Shown: positions 18,712 to 27,871, numbered from the stretch's first letter. The stretch: DNA of 64,000 bases from Pyrinomonadaceae bacterium (GCA_030841105.1 JAVEDE010000121.1:16409-80408), one strand, 5' to 3'. Notes: a model not told the origin generated them from the letters alone. Numbers and translations are program-made.

Positions 18712-21183
18712 TTGCGAACGCTGCTACAGGATTTGCGCTACGGTTTTCGGATGCTCTGGAAGAGTCCGGGGTTCACGCTGGTGACGGTGCTGGCGCTCGC
18801 CTTAGGCATCGGGGCGAACACGGCGATCTTCTCGGTCGTCAACACGGTGCTCCTGCGCCCGTTGCCCTTCGAGCGGCCGGAGCAACTCGTCTTGCTCTGG
18901 GAGACGCACCCGTTCGGCAAGCAACTCGGCTACGAACACTTGCCCGGCTCGACCGCCAACTTCACAGACTGGCGACGCCAGCAGAGCGAACTCTTTGAAG
19001 GCATGGCCGCACTCGATTCGTGGAACGTCGCGCTGACGGGGCGCGACGAGCCGCAACGTCTGACGGGCGTCAAGGCGTCGGCCAACCTCTTCTCGCTGCT
19101 GCGCGTCGAGCCTGCGGCGGGGCGCGGCTTCCTCGCCGAAGACGAACGGCCGGGCGCGAACCGCGTCGTCGTCATCAGCCACGGCTTGTGGCAGCGTCGC
19201 TTCGGCTCAGACCCTTCGGTCTTGAATCAAACGCTCACGCTCGACGGCGACAGTTACACAGTCGTCGGCATCATGCCCGCCGATGTCACCTTCCCGCAGG
19301 ACATGGGACTGCCCGCCTTCTTCGACTTCAGCGCGAAGACCGATCTGTGGACGCCCTACGTGTTGACTGACAAAGAGACGCAGAACCGCGGCAGTCATCA
19401 CATCGCGGTCGTTGGGCGACTCAAAGAGGGCGTCAGCCGTGCGCAGGCCGAGACGCAGTTGAACAACCTCGCGCAGCAACTCGAAGCGCAGTACCCCGAT
19501 GACAACAAAGACTGGCGCGTCGCGGCCGTCTCGCTGCACGAACAGGTGGTGGGCAAGAGTCGTCTCGCGATCTTGATCTTACTCGGCGCGGTCGGCTTCG
19601 TGCTCTTGATCGCGTGCGCCAACGTCGCCAACCTTCTGTTAGCGCGCGCGACGGCGCGGCAGAAGGAGATCGCCATCCGCACCGCGCTCGGCGCGACCCG
19701 CTGGCGCGTCGTGCGGCAAATGTTGACGGAGAGCGTGCTGCTCGCGCTCGTCGGCGGCATGCTCGGCGTCTGGCTGGCGATGTGGGGCGTGGACTTGCTG
19801 GTCGCGCTCAGTCCCGGCAATTTGCCGCGCCCCGCAGAGATCGGCATTGACCGGCGCGTGCTCGGCTACACGCTGCTCATCTCGCTTGCGACGGGCGTCC
19901 TCTTCGGCCTGCTGCCCGCGCTTCACAGTTCGCGTCCCGATTTTAACGATGCGTTGAAGGAGGGCGGGCGCAGCGGCAGCGCGAGTCCGCGCCGCCAGCG
20001 CGCGCGCAGTCTGCTCGTCGTCTCGGAAGTCGCGCTCGCGCTCATCCTGCTCATCAGCGCGGGTCTGCTGCTCAAGAGTTTCGTCAGCCTGCAAAACGTG
20101 CAGCCCGGCTTCATGCCCGACAACCTCCTGACCGTCGAGATCGGACTGCCCGAACAGAAGTACCCGGATGACAAATTGATCGCGGATTTTTACCGCCAGT
20201 TGATCGCGCGCGTTCAAGCTCTGCCGGGCGTCGCTGCGGTCGGCGCGGTGTCGCACCTGCCCTTGAGCGGCGCGGAGGAGATTGACGGCTTCTCCGTCGA
20301 GGGTCGCCCCGATGCGAACGAAACCGGATTCACGCAGTCGGCCGACTTCCGCGTCGTCGCGCCCGACTACTTTCGCGCGATGGGGATTCCGCTCCTGCGC
20401 GGTCGTCCCTTCGACGCGCGCGACCGCTCGGACGCACCCGGCGTCATGATCATTGACGAGGCTTTCGCGCGCCGCTTCTTCCCCGGCGAAGACCCGCTCG
20501 GCAAGCGCGTTGACGAAGACGGCTCGCGCACCCGCCACTCGTTCTTCCAAGTGATCGGCGTCGCCGGGAGCGTCAAGCATTCGGGCTTGAGCGCGGAGTC
20601 GCGCCCGACGATGTATGTCTCTTACGAACAGAGCGGCTGGCTCAACATGACGCTCACGGTGCGCGTCGCCGCGGGCGACCCGGCGAATCTGGCGGCAGCC
20701 GTGCGTAGGGAAGTGTCGGCGGTTGACAAGGATCAGCCGGTGACGAAAATCTCGACGATGGCCGAGACGTTCGCGCGCGCGGTCGCGCCGCAACGTTTCA
20801 ACATGCTGCTCCTCGGCATCTTCGCCGCCGTCGCCATGATCCTCGCGACGGTCGGCATCTACGGCGTCATCTCCTACACGGTCTCGCAGCGTTCGCGCGA
20901 GATGGGCATCCGCATCGCGCTCGGCGCGTCGCGCCGCGACATTCTGAAACTCGTCGTCGGGCAGGCGATGTTGATGGCCTTGGTCGGCGTCGGCGTCGGC
21001 TTGGCGGGCGCGCTCGCGCTGACGAGGTTCATGTCCGGTCTGCTCTACGGCGTGTCGGCGACCGATCCGCTCATCTTCGTCTCGATCTCGCTCTTGCTCG
21101 CGGCGGTCGCGCTCGTCGCCAGCTATCTTCCGGCGCGCCGCGCGATGAAGGTTGATCCGATCATCGCGCTTCACTATGAATAA
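18712..21183 (+). CDS. ADOP-type MacB/FtsX ABC permease 3
   Basis: An 823-residue paralogue with lead MRTLLQDLRYGFRMLWKSPG, helix 1, MacB-PCD domain, FtsX block (LLARATARQKEIAIRTALGATR), second periplasmic domain and terminal FtsX block (YTVSQRSREMGIRIALGASR). The start is read as TTG at 18712: AGGAG at 18699-18703 overlaps the preceding stop codon at a proper distance, and the resulting MRTLLQDLRYG is the usual family N-terminus. An earlier in-frame TTG at 18670 lies inside the previous gene and is rejected. Nucleotides 18727-18876 are about 95% identical to 13683-13832 in permease 1, then similarity falls sharply. Confidence 0.92.
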   Translation: MRTLLQDLRYGFRMLWKSPGFTLVTVLALALGIGANTAIFSVVNTVLLRPLPFERPEQLVLLWETHPFGKQLGYEHLPGSTANFTDWRRQQSELFEGMAALDSWNVALTGRDEPQRLTGVKASANLFSLLRVEPAAGRGFLAEDERPGANRVVVISHGLWQRRFGSDPSVLNQTLTLDGDSYTVVGIMPADVTFPQDMGLPAFFDFSAKTDLWTPYVLTDKETQNRGSHHIAVVGRLKEGVSRAQAETQLNNLAQQLEAQYPDDNKDWRVAAVSLHEQVVGKSRLAILILLGAVGFVLLIACANVANLLLARATARQKEIAIRTALGATRWRVVRQMLTESVLLALVGGMLGVWLAMWGVDLLVALSPGNLPRPAEIGIDRRVLGYTLLISLATGVLFGLLPALHSSRPDFNDALKEGGRSGSASPRRQRARSLLVVSEVALALILLISAGLLLKSFVSLQNVQPGFMPDNLLTVEIGLPEQKYPDDKLIADFYRQLIARVQALPGVAAVGAVSHLPLSGAEEIDGFSVEGRPDANETGFTQSADFRVVAPDYFRAMGIPLLRGRPFDARDRSDAPGVMIIDEAFARRFFPGEDPLGKRVDEDGSRTRHSFFQVIGVAGSVKHSGLSAESRPTMYVSYEQSGWLNMTLTVRVAAGDPANLAAAVRREVSAVDKDQPVTKISTMAETFARAVAPQRFNMLLLGIFAAVAMILATVGIYGVISYTVSQRSREMGIRIALGASRRDILKLVVGQAMLMALVGVGVGLAGALALTRFMSGLLYGVSATDPLIFVSISLLLAAVALVASYLPARRAMKVDPIIALHYE

Positions 21184-21212
21184 AGAATGGAATAGCAAAG
21201 AAGGTTTGAGTT

Positions 21213-22196
21213 ATGACTAAGAAACTTTTTAACAAACTGTCGTTATTGTCAGTCTTCACAGTCGCAATATGTTTATGCGTCTCCGCTGTGGTGGCGGCGC
21301 AGGAGAAGAAGACCACGACGAAGAAGGCGGATCAGGATCACGTCCAGATCAACGGCAGCAGTTTGCGCTGGGAGCATCGCAGCGGCGACGATGGGACGGA
21401 CATCACTTTGTCTTCGAAGAACGTTGAATTTAACGACGACTACACGGACGTGGAACGCATCACGTCGGGCGACGGCTATTTCCGTCTCTCGGAGACGCGT
21501 GGTGGTGTCGTGCGGCGGCTCGACATCGCGCCGGGCGCGGACGGCGTGCTCAAGCGCGAGTATTGGGAGCGCGGCGCATCTCATTCGTTTGACGACGGCG
21601 CGCGCAAGTGGCTCGCGCGGCTACTGTCCGAGACGGTGGCCGGGAGCGGCTACGACGCGGAGGCGCGCGTCGGGCGCATTCTCCGGCGCGGCGGCGCAAA
21701 CGCCGTGCTCGCGGAGATCGCGCGGCTCAAAAACGACTACGCGCGTCGCGTCTATTCGACCGCGCTCGTCGAACGCGGTAATTTGAGCGACGCGCAATTG
21801 GCGAAGTTGCTCACGCAGAACGCGAAAGCGATGGCCTCCGATTACGAGAAGGCCACGCTGCTCATTTACGTCTTGAAAAACAATCTGGCGGACGCGGGCG
21901 TGCGCGCGGCCTTCTTCGAGACGGCGGGCACGCTCTCGTCGGACTACGAGCGCGGGCGCGTCCTCGCCGTACTCTTGAAGCGGAGCGACGTGTCAGCGGA
22001 GACGCTCCTGCTCACGCTCAGGGCGACGCGCGGCATGAGTTCGGATTTCGAAAAGGCGAACGTGCTGATCCGCGCGGCGCGAACTGACGCGGCCGACGAG
22101 TCCGTGCGTGCCGCGATCATTGAGGCGGCGCACACGCTCTCGTCCGATTACGAACGCGGGCGCGTGCTCACGGTCGTCACGAAAAAGTCTCTGTGA
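21213..22196 (+). CDS. Secreted protein with SSDYE-type helical repeats
   Basis: A 327-residue protein with an N-terminal signal peptide (LLSVFTVAICLCVSAVVAAQ, cleavage near 30) and a polar mature part. Residues about 205-327 hold four units of about 34 residues, each opening with a near-identical motif: MASDYEKATLL, LSSDYERGRVL, MSSDFEKANVL, LSSDYERGRVL. A degenerate fifth (LKNDYARRVYS) precedes them. The units look like two-helix HEAT-type repeats, which suggests a periplasmic binding scaffold. I do not recognise a named family; similar repeats occur in acidobacterial proteins near regulatory genes. It lies between permease 3 and the regulator on the same strand, so it may be a sensor or partner of the transporter. 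Confidence 0.75.
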   Translation: MTKKLFNKLSLLSVFTVAICLCVSAVVAAQEKKTTTKKADQDHVQINGSSLRWEHRSGDDGTDITLSSKNVEFNDDYTDVERITSGDGYFRLSETRGGVVRRLDIAPGADGVLKREYWERGASHSFDDGARKWLARLLSETVAGSGYDAEARVGRILRRGGANAVLAEIARLKNDYARRVYSTALVERGNLSDAQLAKLLTQNAKAMASDYEKATLLIYVLKNNLADAGVRAAFFETAGTLSSDYERGRVLAVLLKRSDVSAETLLLTLRATRGMSSDFEKANVLIRAARTDAADESVRAAIIEAAHTLSSDYERGRVLTVVTKKSL

Positions 22197-22250
22197 AGCG
22201 GTCGCCGTGCGACGCCCGCGACAGGTCGAACGCACGCCGGGTGATTTAAG

Positions 22251-22281
22251 TTGCGTTTGAGTGAAATGTTAGGATTACAAT
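22251..22281 (+). promoter_or_regulatory. Possible sigma-70 promoter before the NtrC-type regulator
   Basis: TTGCGT at 22251-22256 and TACAAT at 22276-22281 are separated by 19 bases, longer than optimal. Transcription would start near 22288, about 39 bases before the regulator ATG. If real, regulator and kinase can be made independently of the sigma-54 promoters they would serve. Confidence 0.35.
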
Positions 22282-22326
22282 GCCGCGTGCGAAGGCGTTG
22301 CGGCCGTTTGCCTCTCACTTAAACGT

Positions 22327-23700
22327 ATGAAGACTCACGAAGCATCCACCCCCCGCGTGCTCGTTGCGGACGATCAGCCCGACGTGCTCGAAGCCCTGCG
22401 CCTGCTGTTGAAGGGCGAAGGCTACCGGATCGAGGCCGTCACCTCGCCGCCCGCCGTGCTCGCCGCGATCAAGTCGTCCGAGTTCGACCTGCTCTTGATT
22501 GATCTCAACTACACGCGCGACACCACCTCCGGGCAAGAGGGACTCGACCTGCTCTCGCGCATTCAGGCGATTGACGGCACGCTCCCCGTCGTCGTGATGA
22601 CGGCGTGGGGCAGCGTCGAAGTGGCGGTCGAGGCGATGCGCCGCGGCGCGCGCGACTTCATCCAGAAGCCTTGGGAGAACGCGCGCCTCCTGTCCGTGCT
22701 GCGCACGCAGATCGAACTGAGCCGCGCGCTGCGCAAAGGCCAGCGGCTCGAAGCCGAGAACAAACTTCTGCGCGACGGTCACGCGCCGCAGCGCATGATC
22801 GCCACGGCCGCGAGCATGCAGCCGGTGCTTCGCATGATCGAGAGCGTCGGCGCGTCGGACGCAAACGTCCTTGTGACGGGCGCGAACGGCACGGGCAAGG
22901 AAGTGGTGGCGCAGACGCTACACGCCGTCTCGCCGCGCGCCGCGAAGACGATGGTCACGGTCAACGTCGGCGCTCTCTCCGAGGGCACGTTCGAGTCGGA
23001 GTTGTTCGGCCACGTCAAGGGCGCGTTCACCGATGCGAAGACGGATCGCGTCGGGCGTTTCGAGTTGGCCGACGGCGGCACGCTCTTCCTAGACGAGATC
23101 GCCAACGTGCCGCTCGCGCAACAGGCAAAACTTCTGCGCGTGGTGGAGACAGGCGAGTTCGAGCGAGTCGGCTCGTCGAAGACGCGCCGCGTTGACGTGC
23201 GGATACTTTCGGCGACGAACGCCGACTTGCGCGAGGAAGTCGCGGCCGGGCGGTTTCGTCAAGATTTATTGTTCCGCTTGAACACGGTCGAGATACGCCT
23301 GCCGCCTTTGCGCGACCGCCGCGAAGACATCCCGCTTCTCGCGCACCACTTCCTCGACGCTTACGCGCGCCGCTACCGAAAATTCTTGACAAAGTTTTCC
23401 GACGACGCGACACGCGCGTTGCTTCGTTACGAGTGGCCGGGGAACGTGCGCGAGTTGGATCACGCCGTCGAGCGCGCGGTGTTGATGGCGAAGGGCGCAG
23501 TCGTCGAGGCCGCCGATCTCAACTTGCAGCCGGGGGCGGAGGCCGAGCGCGGACTCGAAGAGATGAGCCTCGATGAGGTAGAGTGCTTCCTGATTCGCAA
23601 AACTCTCGCGCGCTGCGACGGCAACGTCGGTCAGGCGGCGGAAGCCCTCGGACTCAGCCGCAGCGCGCTCTACCGCCGACTCCAACGTTACGGCTTATGA
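22327..23700 (+). CDS. NtrC-family sigma-54-dependent response regulator
   Basis: A 457-residue activator of sigma-54 RNA polymerase. The receiver domain (1-125) has VLVADDQPDV, the phosphoacceptor region LLLIDLNYTRDTTSG, MTAW and the conserved Lys in FIQKPW. The AAA+ domain has Walker A GANGTGKE at 185-192, the sigma-54 contact loop GAFTDA at 232-237 (the common GAFTGA variant with Asp), and Walker B GGTLFLDEIANVP. The C-terminus has a Fis-type helix-turn-helix (GNVGQAAEALGLSRSALYRRLQ). The receiver with its long NYTRDTTSG loop resembles the regulators paired with FtsX-type ABC clusters in other phyla. It overlaps the histidine kinase by four bases (ATGA). It probably acts on the sigma-54-like sites at 11238 and 10221. 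Confidence 0.93.
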   Translation: MKTHEASTPRVLVADDQPDVLEALRLLLKGEGYRIEAVTSPPAVLAAIKSSEFDLLLIDLNYTRDTTSGQEGLDLLSRIQAIDGTLPVVVMTAWGSVEVAVEAMRRGARDFIQKPWENARLLSVLRTQIELSRALRKGQRLEAENKLLRDGHAPQRMIATAASMQPVLRMIESVGASDANVLVTGANGTGKEVVAQTLHAVSPRAAKTMVTVNVGALSEGTFESELFGHVKGAFTDAKTDRVGRFELADGGTLFLDEIANVPLAQQAKLLRVVETGEFERVGSSKTRRVDVRILSATNADLREEVAAGRFRQDLLFRLNTVEIRLPPLRDRREDIPLLAHHFLDAYARRYRKFLTKFSDDATRALLRYEWPGNVRELDHAVERAVLMAKGAVVEAADLNLQPGAEAERGLEEMSLDEVECFLIRKTLARCDGNVGQAAEALGLSRSALYRRLQRYGL

Positions 23701-25046
23701 CGGACGGCCAGCCCACCAAATCCGCCCCCCGCGACCGGCTCAACCACGACCAGCGCATCCTCTTCATGGCCTTGGCGGGGGGCTTGCCCGGCACGCTCAT
23801 CTCGCTCATCCTCATCTGGGATCGCCCCTACACGCCGAAGGTGCAATGGACGCTCTCGCTCATCATCCTCGGCTTCTGGCTCTCGCTCGCCTTCTCTCTG
23901 CGCGGCCGCGTGGTGCGCCACCTGCAAACGCTCTCGAACCTGCTGGCCGCCATGCGCGAGGGCGACTACTCGATCCGGGCGCGCGGCGCGGGACGTGATG
24001 ACGCGCTCGGCGACGTGATGCTCGAAGTCAACGCGCTCGGCGAAACTCTGCGCGCGCAGCGACTCGGCGCGCTCGAAGCGACCGCGCTCTTACGCACCGT
24101 GATGGGCGAAATTGACGTGGCCGTCTTCGCCTTCGACGCCGAGGCGCGACTCCGGCTCGTCAACCGCGCGGGCGAACGCTTGTTCGCGCAGCCCGCGGGT
24201 CGTCTTCTCGGTCGCACCGCCGCCGAACTCGGCCTCGAAGAGTTTCTCCATTCCGCAGACGACGCGCAGATCATCCCGAAAACTTTTCCCGGTCAGGCGG
24301 GGCGTTGGGGCGTGCGTCGCAGCACCTTCCGCGAGCGCGGCCTGCCGCACCAACTGCTCGTCCTCTCCGATCTCAGCCGCGCGCTCCGCGAAGAGGAGCG
24401 CGAAGCGTGGAAGCGACTCGTGCGCGTGCTCGGCCACGAACTGAACAACTCTCTGACGCCGATCAAATCCATCGCCGGGAGTCTGGAAAGCCTACTCGTG
24501 CGCGAGCCGCGCCCGCTCGACTGGCATGACGACATGGCGCGCGGTCTCTCTATCATCGGCTCACGCTCCGAATCCCTCAGCCGTTTCATGCAAGCCTACG
24601 CACACCTCGCGCGCCTGCCCACGCCGCGCTTCGCGCCCGTCAACGTCCACGAACTCGTGCGCCGGGTGGCCGAACTCGAAACGCGCCTGCACGTCAAAGT
24701 CATGCCGGGAGCGGAACTGACCATACAGGCCGACGCCGATCAACTCGAACAACTGCTCATCAACTTGCAGCGCAACGCCGCCGACGCCGCGCTCGAAACG
24801 GGCGGCGGTGTCTCCGTCGGCTGGATCAAGAACACGAACCACGTCACCCTCATCATCGAGGACGAGGGGACGGGTCTCTCCAACACGGCCAACCTCTTTG
24901 TCCCGTTCTTCACGACGAAGCCGGGCGGATCAGGCATCGGCCTCGTCCTCAGCCGCCAGATCGCAGAGGCGCACGGCGGCACGCTCACCCTCACCAACCG
25001 CCGCCGCGGCACGGGCTGCGAAGCCCGCCTCCAACTCCCGCTTTGA
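23697..25046 (+). CDS. Membrane sensor histidine kinase
   Basis: A 449-residue partner of the preceding regulator. Two N-terminal membrane helices (about 20-35 and 45-65) enclose only a short periplasmic loop (DRPYTPKVQ), so it is unlikely to bind a large external ligand directly. Next come a HAMP-like segment (about 66-125), a PAS domain (VFAFDAEARLRLVNRAGERLF), the dimerisation helix with phosphoacceptor His247 in RVLGHELNNSLTP, and the HATPase domain with N-box NLQRNAADAAL and G-box EDEGTGLS ... GGSGIGLVLSRQIAEAHGG. The ATG at 23697 overlaps the regulator stop as ATGA, which indicates translational coupling. Confidence 0.92.
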   Translation: MTDGQPTKSAPRDRLNHDQRILFMALAGGLPGTLISLILIWDRPYTPKVQWTLSLIILGFWLSLAFSLRGRVVRHLQTLSNLLAAMREGDYSIRARGAGRDDALGDVMLEVNALGETLRAQRLGALEATALLRTVMGEIDVAVFAFDAEARLRLVNRAGERLFAQPAGRLLGRTAAELGLEEFLHSADDAQIIPKTFPGQAGRWGVRRSTFRERGLPHQLLVLSDLSRALREEEREAWKRLVRVLGHELNNSLTPIKSIAGSLESLLVREPRPLDWHDDMARGLSIIGSRSESLSRFMQAYAHLARLPTPRFAPVNVHELVRRVAELETRLHVKVMPGAELTIQADADQLEQLLINLQRNAADAALETGGGVSVGWIKNTNHVTLIIEDEGTGLSNTANLFVPFFTTKPGGSGIGLVLSRQIAEAHGGTLTLTNRRRGTGCEARLQLPL

Positions 25047-25114
25047 AGTTTGATAAAGGGAACGCCACGAATTGATCCGAACCTGCTTCCAACTCTCCGC
25101 AGTTGAAAAACTCG

Positions 25115-25142
25115 TTGACTTCGCCGCGTTGATTCATTTAAC
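25115..25142 (+). promoter_or_regulatory. Possible sigma-70 promoter before the PilZ gene
   Basis: TTGACT at 25115-25120 and TTTAAC at 25137-25142 are spaced by 16 bases. The predicted start near 25150 gives a leader of about 150 bases before the PilZ start at 25298. Confidence 0.4.
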
Positions 25143-25297
25143 TTGAATTAGCTGTTCTTCACACTCGAAGGACGCCCTTTAGCCTCAACAAAAAATCAAT
25201 GCGGGCGTCTCTTGCCTCGCCGCCTTGCCGCCCGCGACATGCGTTTCACCTGCTCGAACCCCCGCCGAGACCTATCAACGAAGGAAATTTATCGAAC

Positions 25298-25735
25298 ATG
25301 ACTCCCGTGCTCAGTCTCCTCGAAGCGAGGGTGCGTTCGCTCTTAATCGAGCGGCGCAGGTTCGCGCGACGCAAGGCCAGTTTCGCCGTGAGCCTCCCCG
25401 TCGGCGTCTCCGTCCCGAACGAACATCTAGACCCGGAGGCCGAAGAATATCCGAACCCGATCATGGGGCGCACGCGCGACTTGAGCGAAACCGGCCTCTC
25501 GCTGCTGCTGCCCTCGCTCAGCCTCGGACGCGAACAGATCAGCGCGGCAAACTTCCCCCTGCGCCTCGTGCTCTCGCTGCCGGGCGGCGTCGCCGTCTTG
25601 CAAGCGGTCGCGGTGCGCGCCGAAGCGGTTGACGCCAACGAAGCGGAGCGCGGCTTCCTCATCGGCGCGCGCATCGAGAAAATGAGCGAACGGGATCGCA
25701 AGCGTTATCTGGCTCTCTTGAAGTCACTGGATTGA
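25298..25735 (+). CDS. PilZ-domain protein (c-di-GMP receptor candidate)
   Basis: A 145-residue cytoplasmic protein that is essentially one PilZ domain, which binds cyclic di-GMP and controls motility or surface functions. The two ligand motifs are visible: the arginine-rich entry (RRRFARRKASF, RxxxR type) and the strand motif DLSETGLSL (D/N-x-S-x-x-G). The C-terminus (RIEKMSERDRKRYLALL) forms the usual last helix. The ATG at 25298 follows GAAGGA and places the N-terminal helix correctly; 33 more residues are possible from an ATG at 25199 but look untranslated. No diguanylate cyclase or pilus genes are nearby. Confidence 0.88.
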   Translation: MTPVLSLLEARVRSLLIERRRFARRKASFAVSLPVGVSVPNEHLDPEAEEYPNPIMGRTRDLSETGLSLLLPSLSLGREQISAANFPLRLVLSLPGGVAVLQAVAVRAEAVDANEAERGFLIGARIEKMSERDRKRYLALLKSLD

Positions 25736-25752
25736 TCTAAACGCCGACAAGT

Positions 25753-25846
25753 GTGAAGGGCATTTGAAAACCTTCACCACTGAGTCGCGTAGTCGCAGAG
25801 TCGGACGCGGAGAGTTGAACGTCATTCAACTCTCCACGTTTCTGCG
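25753..25846. terminator. Hairpins downstream of the PilZ gene
   Basis: The first is a perfect 7-bp stem (GTGAAGG 25753-25759 with CCTTCAC 25771-25777). The second is a perfect 11-bp stem with a 5-base loop (25809-25819 with 25825-25835), enclosed by CGCAGA/TCTGCG at 25794 and 25841. Neither has a T-run. The words GAGTCGCGTAGTCGCAGAGTC upstream of the second stem give it the same repeat-word look as the other intergenic elements. Confidence 0.45.
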
Positions 25847-25946
25847 CGTATTCTCCCCGACTCCATGGCGAAGGTGTTTGCATCGGGGAGTCTTGAAGAT
25901 ATAGTGATTCGTTCAAACTAATTCACGAATTGAGCGATGACAGGGC

Positions 25947-27116
25947 TTGATAGAAAAGGACGTGATCATCATCGGCGGCGGGGCGGCCGGACTCTTCTGC
26001 GCGTTTGAGGCGGCCAAGCGCGGGCGCAGGGTGCTGGTCTTGGAGCACGCCGGGCAGGTCGGCAAAAAGATCGCCATCTCCGGCGGCGGGCGTTGCAACT
26101 TCACCAACCTGCACACGACGGCGGCCAACTTCATCTCCGCCAACCCGCACTTCGCCAAGTCCGCGCTCGCGCGCTACACGCCCGCCGACTTCATCGCGCT
26201 CGTCGAGCGACACGGTATCGCCTTCCACGAAAAAAAACTGGGGCAGTTGTTCTGCGACGGCAGTTCGCGCCAGATCATCAACCTGCTGCTGGCCGAATGC
26301 GCCGACGCGCAGGTCGAGATTCGTTGCGACTGCCGCGTGCGGCGAGTTAAGCGCACAGACAAGTTTCGCGTGGAGACAGAGCAGGGAAGTTTCTCGTCTG
26401 ACTCACTCGTCGTCGCAACGGGCGGCCTCTCCATCCCGCAACTCGGCGCGACCGACTTCGGTTATCAACTGGCGCGGCAGTTCGATTTGCGGATCGAGCC
26501 GACGCGCCCCGCGCTCGTCCCGCTGACCCTGCCCTCAGAGACGCAGGCGCGCTTCACGGACTTGAGCGGCGTGTCGCTCGACGCGCTTGCCGAGTGCGGA
26601 GGCGCGTCGTTTCGCGAAAACATACTCGTCACGCACCGCGGCCTGAGCGGCCCCGCCATCCTGCAAGTCTCTTCCTACTGGCAGCGCGGCGAAACGATCA
26701 GCCTCAACCTTTTGCCCGACACGGACGCGCGCTCGCTCCTCTCCGAACAACAACAGACGGAGAGCGAGTTGGCGACCGTGCTCGGCCGCCAACTGCCGCG
26801 TCGCTTCGCGCAGGCTTGGTGCAAGTTGTACGCGCCCCCGAAATCGCTCCGCCAGTTTTCGGAGCGCGAGATCAACGCGCTCGCCGATAAACTTGAACGC
26901 TGGCAGATCACACCCGCCGGGACGGAAGGCTACAAGAAGGCGGAGGTGACGGCGGGCGGCGTCTCGACCGCGGAACTCTCTTCGCGCACGTTGGAGGCGA
27001 AGCGCGTCCCCGGCCTCTACTTCGTCGGCGAAGTGGTTGACGTGACCGGCCAACTCGGCGGCTATAATTTTCAGTGGGCGTGGGCTTCCGGTTACGCCGC
27101 CGGGCAGTTTGCTTAA
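25947..27116 (+). CDS. BaiN/HI0933-family NAD(P)/FAD-dependent oxidoreductase
   Basis: A 389-residue cytoplasmic flavoprotein of the BaiN/HI0933 family; some members reduce C=C bonds of steroids, most are uncharacterised. The N-terminal dinucleotide fold IIIGGGAAGLFCAFEAAKRG is followed by the family hallmark KKIAISGGGRCNFTN. The C-terminus carries KAEVTAGGVSTAELSSRTLEAKRVPGLYFVGE and the FAD-binding end GGYNFQWAWASGYAAG. The start is uncertain: TTG at 25947 gives MIEKDVIIIGGG and GTG at 25962 starts five residues later; no ATG fits. Its stop overlaps the end of the convergent DoxX-like gene by four bases. Confidence 0.9.
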   Translation: MIEKDVIIIGGGAAGLFCAFEAAKRGRRVLVLEHAGQVGKKIAISGGGRCNFTNLHTTAANFISANPHFAKSALARYTPADFIALVERHGIAFHEKKLGQLFCDGSSRQIINLLLAECADAQVEIRCDCRVRRVKRTDKFRVETEQGSFSSDSLVVATGGLSIPQLGATDFGYQLARQFDLRIEPTRPALVPLTLPSETQARFTDLSGVSLDALAECGGASFRENILVTHRGLSGPAILQVSSYWQRGETISLNLLPDTDARSLLSEQQQTESELATVLGRQLPRRFAQAWCKLYAPPKSLRQFSEREINALADKLERWQITPAGTEGYKKAEVTAGGVSTAELSSRTLEAKRVPGLYFVGEVVDVTGQLGGYNFQWAWASGYAAGQFA

Positions 27117-27526
27117 AGGGCTTGAGGCGGGCGATGCGAACTCGCGTTGCGTCCGACGCTGCCGCCGCTCGTAAACCAGTAAGCCCAGAGCATGAGCACG
27201 GCTTGCAGCGGCAGTCTGAGCCACAGGGCGGCGGGCGCGAGGTCTGGGAAGAGTTGCGGGTTGAGCGCCATGTGAACGTTGGCGGGGAACACGGCGGCCA
27301 GCAGGGCGATCAAGCCCCATGCGGCGAGGCGCGTGTACTTCGGGACGAGCAGCAGCACTCCGAGAGCGACTTCAAAGAAACCGCTGAGGTAGACGAGGAA
27401 GAGATGCCAAGGCAAACTAGGCGGCATCATCCGCAAGTAAAACGCGGGGTTGATGAAGTGATACAACCCTCCCAGCACGAACAGCAGGCCGAACACGTAG
27501 CACATCACGAGTTTTAGTATTCGCAT
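27113..27526 (-). CDS. DoxX-like small membrane protein
   Basis: A 137-residue protein with about four membrane helices (CYVFGLLFVLGGLYHFI; LFLVYLSGFFEVALGVLLL; LAAWGLIALLAAVFPANVHMAL; LQAVLMLWAYWF). The motif GLYHFINPAFYLRMMPP and the AVFPANVHMALN segment are typical of the DoxX-like/DoxD family of quinone-linked or unknown inner-membrane proteins. The ATG at 27526 puts the first helix at the N-terminus; 18 further residues are possible from 27580 but would overlap the divergent gene start region. Convergent with the flavoprotein gene. Confidence 0.8.
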   Translation of the reverse strand: MRILKLVMCYVFGLLFVLGGLYHFINPAFYLRMMPPSLPWHLFLVYLSGFFEVALGVLLLVPKYTRLAAWGLIALLAAVFPANVHMALNPQLFPDLAPAALWLRLPLQAVLMLWAYWFTSGGSVGRNASSHRPPQAL

Positions 27527-27565
27527 TTCTAAATCTTGGCCGAGCAACTTTTCAGAAGGGGCGAC

Positions 27566-27871
27566 ATGTATCTCATTCAACTATTGCTGCCGCTGTACGA
27601 CAACGAGGGCGAGGCTTTCGCACAGGACGTTTACGACCGCGTGCGTGACGAGTTGATAAAAAAGTTCGGCGGCGTCACGGCCTTTCGCAGTTCGCCGGCG
27701 GAGGGAATCTGGAAAGAGGGCGGGCAGATCAGCCGCGACGCGATCATCATCTTTGAAGTCATGACCAAAGAACTCGCGCGCGAATGGTGGACGACGTATC
27801 GCGTCGAACTTGAGTCGCGTTTCCGGCAGGAGAAGATGATCGTGCGCGCGTCCCGCATCGAACAGTTATAA
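27566..27871 (+). CDS. Conserved small protein of unknown function
   Basis: A 101-residue cytoplasmic protein beginning MYLIQLLLPLYDNEGEAF with a core VRDELIKKFGGVTAFRSSPAEGIWKEGG and end FEVMTKELAREWWTTYR. The pattern (beta strand, helix, Trp-rich second helix) looks like a small alpha/beta dimeric-barrel-type fold. I recognise it as a widespread conserved hypothetical type but not as a named family. The ATG at 27566 follows AGGGGCGAC. Its stop codon lies inside the first unit of a 20-bp tandem repeat. Confidence 0.72.
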   Translation: MYLIQLLLPLYDNEGEAFAQDVYDRVRDELIKKFGGVTAFRSSPAEGIWKEGGQISRDAIIIFEVMTKELAREWWTTYRVELESRFRQEKMIVRASRIEQL

